From Strobilurus pachycystidiatus (lineage: Eukaryota > Basidiomycota > Agaricomycetes > Agaricales > Physalacriaceae): a DNA stretch of 64,000 nt. Shown piece by piece: positions 21,446 to 32,224 of the stretch (position 1 is the first letter of the stretch; each line of letters begins with the position of its first letter). The notes beneath the pieces were generated by a model that was given only the letters and a program-made list of their open reading frames with translations, had not been told where the DNA came from and did no database searches. Made by a program: the position numbers and the translations under genes. The stretch lies in NCBI GenBank assembly GCA_019915135.1, contig JAHLMK010000022.1, positions 372,001-436,000 of the forward strand. Direction: 5' to 3'.

Positions 21446-21643
21446 ATGGATGACTTGAGGTCCGATTCTATGCGGCAATCTGCAGGTTACGCGGCCTTCC
21501 AGCAATGGAACTCTCGAGTAGGTGTGTCTCAGAATGTATGGGCTTTGCTGTCGACGGTAGCGCTTTCCTGCTATACGTGTAAGCAGACTCGAGTCTATGA
21601 AGCTCATTGCGCCCATATGAACTATGATGGAGACTGCCGGTGA
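21446..21643 (+). CDS. Diverged repeat of the preceding protein's C-terminal module
   Basis: The frame encodes WNSRVGVSQNVWALLSTVAL then CYTCKQTRVYEAHCAHMNYDGDC before TGA at 21641-21643. It matches the last exon of the gene ending at 21362 in pattern: GVS-x3-W-x-L, C-x2-C, YE-x-H, DG-x-C. It may be an additional 3' exon of the same gene or a duplicated exon now isolated. The candidate 49-bp intron across 21348-21396 leads into a frame that stops at 21456, so I cannot join them without a frame change. Confidence 0.45.
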   Translation: MDDLRSDSMRQSAGYAAFQQWNSRVGVSQNVWALLSTVALSCYTCKQTRVYEAHCAHMNYDGDCR

Positions 21644-22649
21644 CTGGTAGACTATATATGTACTTGTAATGTCCAAACATTTGGAATCTGGATTTGCGCG
21701 TCTATATGAGTTCGTTCTCCTTGCGCAGCTAATTACAAGTAGCAACAATACTGCACCTCGTATGTCGAGTTCAGAATCATTGCATCGGATGACGCAAGGT
21801 CCCGCCAGGACCGTCTTTCGAACGAATGACTCGATGGCGACGTAGCACTAGACTGCCGCGTTCGCCGATGATATCTGCGCTATTTCTCTGAGCGCGCGTT
21901 GGCTTTTGTGTATCCTTTTCGTCTGGGCCAACGCTCTATTGACGGCAAAAGGCTCGCGAAGATAAAAAGTTGCGTTACTAATCATTGTTGAACATTGATA
22001 GTGATAGTGATTGAAGGAAACCGCAGGACGCCATTTGTCGACGCCTCACGCCACGTGGTACCGGCTCCTACCACGACCGCAAGCTGTCCTTCCCTACAAC
22101 ATTGCGCACGGCGATACTAGTCGCCGCCTCCTGATGCAGAGAATTCCAGGGGAAGGTACACCCTCCTTCATGTACCTTTGTTCAAAGCCGGAGAATCTAT
22201 AACGTGCGACGAAGAACATTTACTACTAGTCAAAAGAGTGACCGAATCGCGTTGACATATATACTCTTGAAAGAACCAAGTCGTGTTCAACTTCGAGTAC
22301 ATACAATTTACAAATGTTATCAACACTTCCTCTCAACCGACGCCCCGTACTTAGAGGAGATAGTGGGTCACCCAATGTCTATTGATATAATTAGAGATCG
22401 GCATGCGTGGCGTAGATAGATAAGTCCGCCGTGTTTCGATCGAACCCGAAGACATAGCGTCCCGTTAGCTGACTCGATCAGAGCCGGAATTCTCCATGAG
22501 TCAGCCAGTCAGTTCTAACCTTGAATGTCCCGGTCGTCGTCCGAGACACCCCACGGACCCCCTTAAGCCGTTACATTCCAGCCTACCCATCTTTGTAACA
22601 AACCAATGACACCGGTGAATCGCGCCGTGGTGCAGTCCCAACCTTCCGT
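21644..22649. other. No supported gene
   Basis: Only short ORFs (71 codons or fewer) without recognisable motifs. Confidence 0.5.
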
Positions 22650-22862
22650 CGATGAGCGAACGGGCGAACGGCCATCGTTCGCTGACAAAGTACAGACAGG
22701 TCCCCCTCAACACATCCTCGTCTTCGTCTCTGCAGCCCTCTTCGTCTCTGCAGCCCTCAACCGTCCGTCGAACTTCGATGAGCGAACGGTCATCGTTTGC
22801 TGACACCGGCAAAAAGATCCTAAGGCCTCTCGATGAGCGAACGGTCATCGTTTGCTGACACC
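22650..22862. repeat. Interspersed 32-bp minisatellite with internal inverted repeat
   Basis: Two identical 32-bp copies (22776-22807 and 22831-22862) begin CGATGAGCGAACGGTCATCG and end TTTGCTGACACC; a third, expanded copy is at 22650-22686. Each unit contains GCGAACG...CGTTTGC, able to form a short stem. Between them, CTCTTCGTCTCTGCAGCC is tandemly repeated at about 22720-22757. Confidence 0.9.
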
Positions 22863-22869
22863 AGGAGGA

Positions 22870-24286
22870 TTCGCTGACACCGAGATCTCATCCTATCAGT
22901 ATACGGAATGTGCTCCTAGTTCTGGGCGGCGGACGAGGTCGCCGTCCTCGAGAGCATTGAGCTTCGGGTCGATGGGCGACGTACGAGCTATCAACGCTGT
23001 CGGAGGTACCGAAGTACCGGACTCCGAGGTCTTGAAAACCTAGGACCAAGAAGAAAACGTCGCTAGCGCTGCCGGCTTTCAGGTGATTGTCAGGCCGTCA
23101 AAAGTACCAACAAGAATTGAGGATTCCAAGAACAAGTTGAGGCCAGTCAACGATCCCGGCCTCTCTGAGCAGCATCTGGTGTCAGCTGCAAGCACAAACA
23201 TTTGGGCATAAACGTTGCGCAGTGGGTCCGGTGCGCCGTGGGTCTGGTCTTGTCTCAGCAAGTAGAAGAGACGCTCCGCAGGCTCGGTCATGGGTGGAGA
23301 TAATGAATTTCTAGTCTTTGATGTTGGACAGACGCGTAGGCGGCACAATGACCCGCCTGGCGCGCAAGAATGGGAGCGGCAGCAGCGAGAGCAGAAGCAG
23401 TGGTGTACTTGAGCACCCGTAGCGGCTGGGAACGGCCATTAGCTGGGAATGGAGCTCGGGATCGGTAAGTAGAGCCTGGGAATCTAATGCAATTCCGTGC
23501 GTAGTCGATTGGTTTCCAAAGTGGCAGAGAGTGGTCTTGGGAGACGTCGTGTAGTCGTAGTATAGCCAGAAACTGCGTAGCGGGTTGGATGAGCTACAGT
23601 CCGACATGCCTGCTTACCAGCACAGTGTCACGAACAGCTGATATATGTAACTCGTCGAATGACGCGCCCACGGCTTTATACGACGCGAATGCGATGTTTA
23701 GGACCCGACGAACAAGGGCCGTCATTTAGAGGCAGCAAGAGCAAAACCAACTAGTGACGCACAGTTGAATGCAGCAACGACCGTGTCGACAGCAGCCCCA
23801 AGGATAACTATTCGTTCCTAACCTTAAACCTGTGGAGCCACCTTCGACCGGATTCTCGGCTTGCAATCCGTGGCGTTATGCGAGCGGGTGTTGAGACAAG
23901 TTGAAGGTTTAAACGAGTTGCAGTCGCCGAGAACCGTGTTCGTGTTAGGGCCGCCTCTTCCGTGACACGTACGGCTTCTCAGCGGACGCGGTGGGTGGGG
24001 GTAGAGGTAAAGCCGCGTGAAACAAAATCTTCGACAGCCTACGCACGGGCCGCGTGTAGGCCGGCCCTGTATCCATCACGGACATTGGTGGTATAGAAGT
24101 AACAGTATTGATGACAACAGTGATTAAATAATGCTAGCGTCCAAAGATGCGAAAAGGTATACATTTGTTGGTGGGTCGTGTAGCAAAAAGAATGCCCGAT
24201 ACCAGATTGATAAAGCCGCAAAGTCCATCCAATAAATCCATCGAAGCAGCGGAATGCAAAATCGTGATAGGTATAGGTATGGTTTA
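22870..24286. other. No firmly supported gene; weak minus-strand ORFs at 23079-23607
   Basis: Two minus-strand ORFs (23311-23607, 98 codons starting MSDCSSSNPLR; 23079-23348, 89 codons with PAERLFYLLRQDQTHGAPDPLRNVYAQMFVLA) could be exons of one small gene, but I find no convincing donor/acceptor pair or family. The remainder to 24286 shows nothing. Confidence 0.4.
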
Positions 24287-25067
24287 CTAGCTCAAAAAAT
24301 CGCCGCGACGTTTACGCACAAACATGAACTGTATCGGGAGTCTCTTCATGCGATGTGTGAGACCAGATGGTTGCATCTTATCCGTCGCGTAGGGCAAAGG
24401 CGCGGCTATGTAGAACGCGTGAACCCGCATATACACCAAGAAGACGGCGTAACATACCTTGATGGATGATGTGCTCCTGTATGGCTCTGTCGTTGTCGTG
24501 GTGGTGGTCGTCGTCTTCCGGTTCCGTCGTAGTGCAAATGTCCAAATCGGCATCCGAGTCCGAGTCCGAGTACAAGTCGCCGTCCATATATCGTGATCGA
24601 CATCTGGACCACCAACATTGTAAGGCGGGGTCAAAGTTACACAGAGTGCATCGAGGTGTATGAATGCGACGGGCGACATGGTGAATCTTCCGAAGACACT
24701 AGATTGACCATGTTTAGCTCAAGACCATGGTCGAAGAGGCGGAATGGGGACTGACGGAGATTTCGTCAATGGACACGAGTCCGTTTACATTCTGGCGCCA
24801 CTTTTGGACGTAGGACACGTTGGTAGGTTTTTTCTTTTCATCGGTGGCGAGCGTTGGTACGCTGGAACGACAAGTCAGAGTCCACACCTACGAAAGAGCT
24901 CGATACACTCACTTGTTAAACAACGCAGCAAAAGTCTGGAGGTCTGCGTCGTATACATGTTTCGACATGCGTCTCAGAGGACGTCCTTCAAGAATGCATC
25001 GCGTCTCATAGCGTTTGTCTAGACGGCTGGCGTCGACGGCGACGTTCGTGGTGGCGTTTATAGTCAT
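24287..25067 (-). CDS. Four-exon hypothetical protein, about 212 aa, acidic/His-rich segment
   Basis: Minus-strand exons 25067-24913, 24861-24726, 24686-24458 and 24405-24287 join in one frame (639 nt with stop). Introns: 51 bp (GTGAGT...CCAG), 39 bp (GTCTTG...GAAG, a weak donor) and 52 bp (GTATGT...ATAG). The protein starts MTINATTNVAVDASRLDKRYE, has a short Cys pair region TPRCTLCNFDPALQCWW, then an alternating Asp/Ser tract (DSDSDADLD) and DDDHHHDND, and ends with a basic tail (FVRKRRGDFLS). I do not recognise the family. Frame continuity across three introns and a proper start and stop support a real gene in a region of remnants. Confidence 0.6.
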
Positions 25068-25069
25068 GG

Positions 25070-25800
25070 TCTTCAGGTTGTGGAGGAAAGAAAGGAGTGT
25101 TTAGGTTACAGTGGGATGGAACAAAAGCGACCTCCGCCACTTCCTTTTGTGAAGAACAATAATCAATTGATCAACACAAAAAGAACAAAAAGACGATCCC
25201 CGATGGGGAATATGGTTCGCGCGTGCTGTTCAGACTCCGTCTCCAAGCTGCGTCCAATTTCAGCGCGTACTGAGAGCGCCGAGCTGCCCAGCCGATTTCG
25301 ACGTATCTTGCCAGAGAACTTAGCGGATAGTGCCAGGTCGGATTTCTGCGTGGGGGTTCCCAGTGTCCACCTTGCGCCGTCTGACATAACGTCAGCTTCC
25401 AGTCAACCTCATGGCGTGGCGTTGCCAGTTGACGTAGAATTACTCGTTCTTGTTCTTCGTTCGACGACAATCATGATAAAACCAAGACCGCTTTGTGTCG
25501 TGGGGGGATAGCATCATAGGTTGCCCAGCTCGCTGATCGTAGGTGAAGACAAGTGCAACAAGGTCGAAGATGGGATGATGATGGCTGGTTGGAAAAGACT
25601 TGTGTGGCGGTGCTGCTGCCGTCTGCGATCAGACGCCTAACCAAAACAGAGTTGGCAACTTGACTTGCTACCACGTCGATCACCTTGCAAACGCAGCCTC
25701 AGTCTACGAGGCGAAACAAATTTCAATGCATGCGAAATGGTGAGCATAATCTTTCCATGCCCGCTTCGCGCTAAATGAGCGCGTCTGAGTAGACGACATC
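25070..25800. other. No supported gene
   Basis: ORFs of 143 (plus) and 99 (minus) codons overlap at 25080-25511; neither shows a domain or splice context. Confidence 0.45.
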
Positions 25801-25801
25801 C

Positions 25802-26964
25802 TACAACGACCTACCGTCTGGACCAGAAGCGTGGCTGCAGCTTACACTCGCCCCGGATATCCCCGTACGCCATGCAATAGACACTCTGCCGACGCCAATA
25901 CTGGCGCTTCTGCGAAACAACGATCCACCGTCGCCTTCCGACGTGTCCATCCTTCATGCCTGTTTCCCCCTAATTGACGCGTCTATCGCCCGCCTGTGGG
26001 TCAAGATAAACAGCCTTCCTTACGGACACGACCTTGCGGACTGCGAACGCGACCTCGATGTTTGACAGAATTTTCATGCTTTACTCGCAGGAGCCTGCTC
26101 GCCTGTACGACGCCTTCCGCTCGAGGTACTCCAGGAAATCTTTATCATGGCGGCACCGTTTAACTCCAACTTCGGATTATCACCCATGGCCGATACAGTC
26201 AATCTTTTTGACGCGACGGAAGCACCGTGGGTCCTCGGTCGCGTGTGTCGTCGCTGGCGGAGCGGTGTGTCCACGGATCTGGTCCCGGGTACGGGTGACA
26301 CACCGCGAGGTTTTGCGTTACCTCCACATTCGCAAAGGGAATGCCATGGCTGCTTACGCCGCTCTCGAAGATGTCCTACGTCGCGCTAGTCCATGTCCAA
26401 TCGTATTCCGCTTCGAATGGGGCTCAAAGGACATCGACATCGGGCGTCAGCTTTTTGGCAACCTCGTACAACACTCCCAGCAGTGGCTCTCGGCCTCAAT
26501 CCAGATACCGCCGGAAGATTTTCGAATCGAGCTCGCTGCAGTGCACGTAAAGCTCACCTCCTTGGAGCATCTCTGGTTGCAGGGCACCATGGGTGAGGGC
26601 CAAGTGACCGCGGTCGTCGATGTCTTCGAAGACGCCCCAAAGCTCCAGTCCATCGACTTTTACCACGTAGACCCCATCCTGTCTTGTCTTGCCCTAACAC
26701 ACCTCAAAATTCAACTCTGTGCCCCGAAAGTCCCCCTTGTTCTCCCGCTCTTGAAGCACTGTCCCAACCTGCAGAACGTCGAGGTTGACGTTTTCTTCCC
26801 CGCCAAAGTCTGGCCAACAAACGAACTGCGTCTCACACATTCCCTCACCACCCTGACGACAAACGACTCCACTCTTCTCGGAGTCTTATCTCTTCCCCAC
26901 CTGCAAGATCTCCCGTTGGGCCCTTTCGCGACAAACAATTTTCTCCATCCTCTATTACTGGTTA
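25802..26964 (+). pseudogene. F-box/LRR-type protein, decayed and truncated
   Basis: Plus strand: DIPVRHAIDTLPTPILALL, SILHACFPLIDASIARLW, the F-box core PVRRLPLEVLQEIF and RVCRRWRSGV, then an LRR-like region (VKLTSLEHLWLQG, APKLQSIDFYHVDP, LTHLKIQLC, LLKHCPNLQNVEVDVF). This is the usual agaricomycete F-box layout in which the N-terminal F-box binds Skp1 in SCF ubiquitin ligases. TGA at 26063-26065 interrupts the segment before the F-box, and the frame shifts by one near 26275 between the F-box and the repeats. The C-terminus is cut where UTP10-derived sequence starts at about 26965. Confidence 0.75.
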
Positions 26965-27380
26965 TCAGCCACCAAAAGGAATCGTCATCAATTGGCTGAT
27001 GCAGGGCTTGACTGTAGTGGGTCTACCCTCATTTCATTCGTCATTCCACTAGATCCAATCTTACGCGAAGCGGAACACATTGGATGTTTGCGACTATCGA
27101 TATGTCACGCTCATGTGCAGGATCTACGAAGCAGTGACTGCGTCTTCTGTAGCGATCATGATGAACACCATCAGCGATTCAGCGTCCTTTTCAGTAATAT
27201 CCAGGATGACGCCCCTGCGTTCTTGACTGGCATCTGGTTGACATATTTGGAGGACCAGGACCTTGCAGCGTTGAACTTGAGTCACTGCGTCGCGTTGCTG
27301 GAAGCGTTTAAGTCTAGCTACTCAGCAGTGGATTTCCAGACCATCCTCCACTCCCTTCTCGTTGCGCTCCAGTCACCGAG
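26965..27380 (+). pseudogene. UTP10: Second UTP10 fragment (about 415 bp), inverted copy of 6.05-6.45 kb
   Basis: Near-collinear with the minus strand of 6450-6050: for example GTCATCAATTGG, CATTCGTCATTCCACTAGAT versus its counterpart, and the coding blocks FLTGIW.T.LEDQDLAAL and VDFQTIL. It retains intron sequence, so it is a DNA-level copy. At the codon where the 6-kb copy has TAG this copy has CAG (VDFQ), and it keeps two bases the 6-kb copy lost near 6.21 kb, so it preserves the older state. It is cut out of context, joined to F-box sequence on its left and a myosin fragment on its right. Confidence 0.85.
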
Positions 27381-27395
27381 CCTGGTACGTGCTCG

Positions 27396-28290
27396 TTGCT
27401 CTATCCTCGCGTCTTTCTCACGTCGTACAGCGGTGCCGGCAAGACAGGATCTGTTCGTCTTCTCTGCCATACATGTTCCCCTCAGCTAAACAGTTGCCCG
27501 AGGCCAGATTCATCATGCGGTAACTGGCATCAGTCAACCCCCCTGACGCCTCCTCGAAAGGGAAAACAAAAATTCTCCCTCGACGAATCAAGCGAAACAG
27601 AGTGCCAGATCCTCGCGACGAATCCTATTCTAGACGCCTTCGGAAATGCAAAGACAACCCGAAACGACAACTCCTCGTGTTTTGGCAGATACATCCAGGT
27701 TACACTGCCCCACCATCAATCATTTATCCTCACTCTTAATCAGATTCTCTTTGACGGCAAACAAGAAATCGTTAGTGCTCGTATTCGAACTTATCGAACT
27801 TATCTCCTTGAGCGCTCTCGAATCGTGTTCCAACCCCTCACCGAGCGCAACTATCACATCTTCTATCAGTTGTGCTCTGGCGCACCCCTGAAGGAAAGAA
27901 AGGACCTGGGCTTGGACACCGATGTCTCCAAATTCGAGGACCTCAGGCAGGGCGGACCTTCATCGACACCAATCAACGGCGTCGACGACACGGAGGAGTC
28001 CAGAGCAACGCAACAGGCTCTTTCCACTGTCGGAGCGAAAAGCAATGGGCCGTGTTCCGACCTCCTCTCGTCCCTCCTGCATCTCGGAAGCGTGAAGATC
28101 ACCCAGTCTCGCCCGGACGCGATGATTGACGAGGCTGATTCTTCTCTCATCCTTGCTACGCATTTCCTCGGCGTTAACCTTGCGGACTTCAAGAAATGGA
28201 CGGTCAAGAAACAGATCATCACTCGCTCGGAGAAGATTGTGTCTGCGCTGAACGCTGCCCAAGCCACAGTGGTTCGCGACTATGGCACAT
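27396..28290 (+). pseudogene. MYO2: Class V myosin motor-domain fragment (MYO2-like)
   Basis: Recognisable motor motifs in order: P-loop SGAGKT at about 27.44 kb, KFSLDESSE, ILATNPILDAFGNAKTTRND (switch I region), ARIRTY...LLERSRIVFQPLTERNYHIFYQLC, QGGPSSTPINGVDD, LLHLGSVKIT and FKKWTVKKQI...NAAQATVVRD, after which homology ends at about 28280. The 318-codon ORF over it is deceptive: it reads through two former introns. Lesions: the first intron has GGATCT where a GT donor is expected, a TAA replaces Tyr in RFIMRYLAS, there is an extra A in an A-run near 27570, a 9-bp duplication (CGAACTTAT repeated near 27790) and a compensated frame excursion near 28.05 kb. Actin-based cargo motor in life; this piece is dead. 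Confidence 0.85.
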
Positions 28291-28352
28291 ATAATGTAAC
28301 AAAAGATTCTTCGCGCGAACCCATGTTTCGCTCGATTCTCGCGCGGGTTTGA

Positions 28353-30830
28353 GGTTTCAAGTTCAAATTTACGCAGCCCTGAAAAGTTGTCAGAAACTCG
28401 CCACCTCCACAAAGCGAGGTATATTGAGTAGATACTATCCGAACGAAAACTATGAAACCAAAGCTGTGAGACGATGCAAATGTGACACATTGAGATATGC
28501 CAGTACGTATGTCTCCAACCCAGAAACCTCTCACGGCAGTGGCAGTCTGTATGGTCCCACCTCCTCTGTCTCTGGTGATAAAAGTAGGTGATCGTTACGG
28601 TGAGAGCACACTTCATTCTGGATTCTGGAAGCACATTCATTGCGTTACCCCGCTGGGGTACAGCCACCTAGCAATTGGCGATGTGGAACACGACCTAGCT
28701 GCATGGTTATGATCGGGTTGTACGCGGCGAGCATTGTCGAGGAGTCTCGGGGTGTCAAAGTCATTTCCTCTGGGGAGCTCATCAACCGAATGCGGACGAG
28801 GCTGATGGGCGTGAGATTGCAGGCGGCAGGTGCGGACTCGGGTGTCGAGCTCCGCTTGACGAGAAGAAGGTATCAGAGGATGAGCGTGATGTCCCCTGTT
28901 GCAAGGTTGCCACATATGCGGTAAACATGTCGGTGTCTTTGTATGGATGTACTGATTGCTTGCGTGTAGAACGAGAGATTCTTCATGATCACAGGCCTGC
29001 CATGGTTCTGCCGTTTGCATTCAATGAGATTGTCGAGTTGTTCGTTTGGTCCTCTTTGTGTCTTACACTCTGAATCATAAGATCATCATTCAGAGGTTGA
29101 CACCGGAAGTCAAGCGTTTGTACGCCAAGGTTGGGACGACATTTCTCTCGAAGCGAAATCTGTACACCTCTCTTCCCTGGTTTACTCGCACCTAGCCGGT
29201 CGTTCGAAATCTGTACACTTTGATCTGATCTTCACGAATGGCCGAAGCGCTTTTGCCGAGGTGAAGCGGCTCGAAGATGTGAGTTTGCGTATGTTGCTAT
29301 TTGGATGTTTAGCACCTTGCATCGGCTGATGTATGGCAATTCTAGTGGACACCTTGCCACGGATCAGCTTCAATTGGAGTGGACGAGAGGCCATACAACA
29401 TACAACGTACAAGTTTAAGAACCGTGATCCTGATGCAGAGACTCTGGTTAGTGGTGTAGAAAATTGGGCTTCCCGGTCATTGAACTTTGTGACGCGTTTA
29501 GTTTCGTGACAAACAAGAGCAGATCGACGATGCAAGGGACGCTATCATTTCGGTTGCCTGTGTGCCAGACCTGTGCCAGACACCAGATGATTATCGCATT
29601 ATCGCCAGGTGACGATGCCCAGCTGTGGTCATATCGACAATCTTACAATGCTCTCCAGTGACATCTCTGCCGTTTCAGGTGCATCCCGTCCCTCCTCCAC
29701 CTGTACAAGCTCGGCATATCATCAAGGCCTCGGCTAGCGTCAGGCGGTATGAGCAAGACGGCACCGTGCGCCCGCCCACGTTTCGACCAAATTCTGGGCG
29801 GCTCCTCCGAGTACGCTGTTCAGTCTTCGAAGCTGACGATATTCTCATTACTTTCCCCACTTTCATGTTGTGGCATACACGGAAGGCATCGACTTTTCTG
29901 CATGGACGGTCATAGCTGGCGACCCGAAACTGCCATTCCACGAGGTTGGCGTGCCGAAAGCGATCTCGATGACCTCGACGTAACCCACGCAAGGTATCGT
30001 CTAGATTTCCACCGAATACACCTTCACTCATGTCTCGTACAGTGACACCGTATACCTGCAGATTGTGCGGAAGGGAGCGCGCCAAATTTTGGCATTGCTG
30101 TTGGCCTCAATCTCCCGAGTAGACCTCAGCATGCAACTCATGGCACCCAGCACCCGCCCCGAGTCAGGTAATGGAAAGCAATGACTTCGATTCAGCCACG
30201 CAGACAGTATGTTCAATCTATCGCGTGGAGGCTTCGTGTCACCTCGGTCATCACCTCGGTCACGACAGCCCCACAGATGGCTCTTACGGTCAAGTGTTTC
30301 GTTGCTTTCGACTTGTCGCTCATGAGCATGATACCCAATACCAGAACCCTCCCGGCCATATAAGCAAGTGACGCCATATTGAACACACATTGAACACGTT
30401 AACTTAGAAGCTTCGAGTATCGGCCGCCCTACGCTACTTACCACTAGGCGTCCCGAGCTTCGCTCGGGTCTCATTCCTTGCGCAAGGGAGCTGGGCCTTT
30501 TTTTTGAGTGTACTCTACAGAGCTGTCTCCAACACAGCCATCTCCATGCATACAATTTCAGACCCTATCAATTTAGCATCAACGACCACAACTTACATGA
30601 GCCCCACGTAAGTTGTCGGACGATACTAGGCCCTTCGAAGTAATTACTTCTCCGCACCCATGCCAGGCGAAACCGGGATTTTGCCCCACTTGGTGGATTG
30701 TCTGATGTCAAGACACGACGATCGTCGATACAGACGCGTACATGCAATGGCTGCGGTTCGTGCTCATCTGCAAAGGTGCGGTACTCGAGACCCGAAGAAT
30801 ATATAACTAGGGACTTTCTGGATCAAGAGG
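28353..30830. other. No recognised gene; scattered exon-like segments
   Basis: Segments such as HFDLIFTNGRSAFAEVKRLED (about 29.2 kb, plus) and EQIDDARDAIISVACVPDLCQTPDDYRIIA (about 29.5 kb, plus, followed by a possible intron to 29657) look like former exons, but I cannot name the family. 30.0-30.8 kb shows nothing. Confidence 0.4.
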
Positions 30831-30835
30831 ACTAA

Positions 30836-31079
30836 TTGCTGATGGAGTACGGTGCGGACGCGATTGGTGTTGCCACAGGTCTGGCCGGCCTGGAACTCGC
30901 TGACAATAAAAGTGTTTGTCCGCTACGCGGTGCACTCATGCGTGGCATCGACGACGGAGAAAGATTCCCCAAAGTGACGGGGGCACTCGCCGTAACGCAC
31001 GACGACACGCGAGGTGCAGACGAAGACATCGTGTTTATCGTGCCACAAAACAACGACACCCTCATTCTCGGTGGTAAGT
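30836..31079 (+). pseudogene. D-amino-acid-oxidase-like (FAD-dependent, DAO family) exon fragment
   Basis: A plus-strand frame reads VATGLAGLELADNKSVCPLRGALMRGIDDG, FPKVTGALAV and DIVFIVPQNNDTLILGG, then a GTAAGT donor. This matches the middle of DAO-type flavoenzymes, where the NATGLG..ELA..V.P.RG segment contacts FAD and the later strand ends LILGG. No partner exon follows: past 31090 the DNA reads as a GTPase on the other strand. The N-terminal Rossmann motif is also absent. Confidence 0.7.
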
Positions 31080-31089
31080 TTCCTTACGT

Positions 31090-32120
31090 TCTGAAAAGGC
31101 CAGCGAAAGACGTGTTTTTGTAGAGAGACTTTGGGGTAGAGAGCGTGAACCTAAAAAGGCCAGTTCAGGCTGACAGTAGGAGAGATGATTGAAGAAGGAC
31201 ATACCTTTTGCCAGGCGACTCCTGCTTCATTGCGCAGGTCAGTGCTGCCTTGAGAAAGAATGGCAAGTTCCGCTTTCCATTCCTCGGCACTGAGAAAAGC
31301 CACGTCCGCGTCCACGGTGGGCGTGTTATGTACGCGATTTCTGTGACTGTGGCGGTACACGCTAGAACATCCTGGGTCAGAAATGTTCGATGTGCGATAC
31401 AAGAAGACGTACCACGCATACCGCTGGTGGAGACCATGCTGTCTATGCTACCGAGAGTGAGCGAAAGCGGCGCCTGATTGGGAAAGGGACCGTACCCACA
31501 AGAACGGCATTGAGGAAGGAGGACTTGGTGATAGACGGCGTCAAGGACGATTATATGCATGCAGAAATGAGGGCATACCACCACAGACAGCGATGAGAGT
31601 CGTAGGAGCTCTCTGGCTGCGCAAACTGGGAGATATGAGCAAAGGCCACGACAATAGGCATAAATGGCGCGCACCTTTCGAGTTCACGCTCCCATACTAT
31701 TATTACTTCTGTGCGCAACTTGCTACCAAGGCGCAGCATCTTGATGTGTTTCTGGAGGGACTTGACCATCCCGCGTCCTTCGCTTGTAGCCTTCTTGGGA
31801 GAGTATGTGATCTCTTCGGTGGAGTCGTAGACCTTGTAGAGGGGCCGGTCCCGACGGGCGCGTCGCGTGGAGGAGCATTGTTGAGAGCGGCGGGCGCTTT
31901 CTGGGGGTAATCGATGCCGCGCGAGAGAGACTAGGCGCATAACATTGGCTGGCAGGCGCGTAGAGGCAGTGGATCGGATTGATAGGCGCGTCATGCTACG
32001 CCTTGACAAAGGGCTTGCTTTCAAGGATATCGCTAGATTGAGAGAGGCGGCAAAAGCCCGCGGCATGGGCGCATCTTGGGGTTTGGGCTTGACACGGATG
32101 CCCTTCGTAAAAGTCAGCAA
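31090..32120 (-). pseudogene. SLIP-GC-like large GTPase, N-terminal fragment
   Basis: Minus strand from about 32120: SLQKHIKMLRLGSKLRTEV, VWERELER...PFMPIVV, then STSGMR, an intron, ACTATVTEIAY, HNTPTVDADVAFLSAEEWKAELAILSQ, TDLRNEAGVAWQKV, another intron and HALYPKVSL. I recognise this order from fungal homologues of nuclear GTPase SLIP-GC (P-loop, PTSG.RACTA, EEW..EL). One base is missing between EIAY and HNTP (about 31340), breaking the frame, and the P-loop GxxxxGKS region is unrecognisable. It is 3'-truncated against the DAO fragment. Function inferred only from family resemblance. Confidence 0.65.
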
Positions 32121-32224
32121 TGGGAATGGGGAAAAGCGGCGACGACGCGACGCACACTGAGCGGCACAGACTGAGACTCAGAGATTCCGCGGTTAAGCGG
32201 CATACACGTGAAGCGAGCTTTTTC

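Noticed and set aside
28625..29640. Cytochrome P450-like gene at 28.6-29.6 kb
   Set aside because: No I-helix, ExxR or heme-loop motif could be found in any frame.
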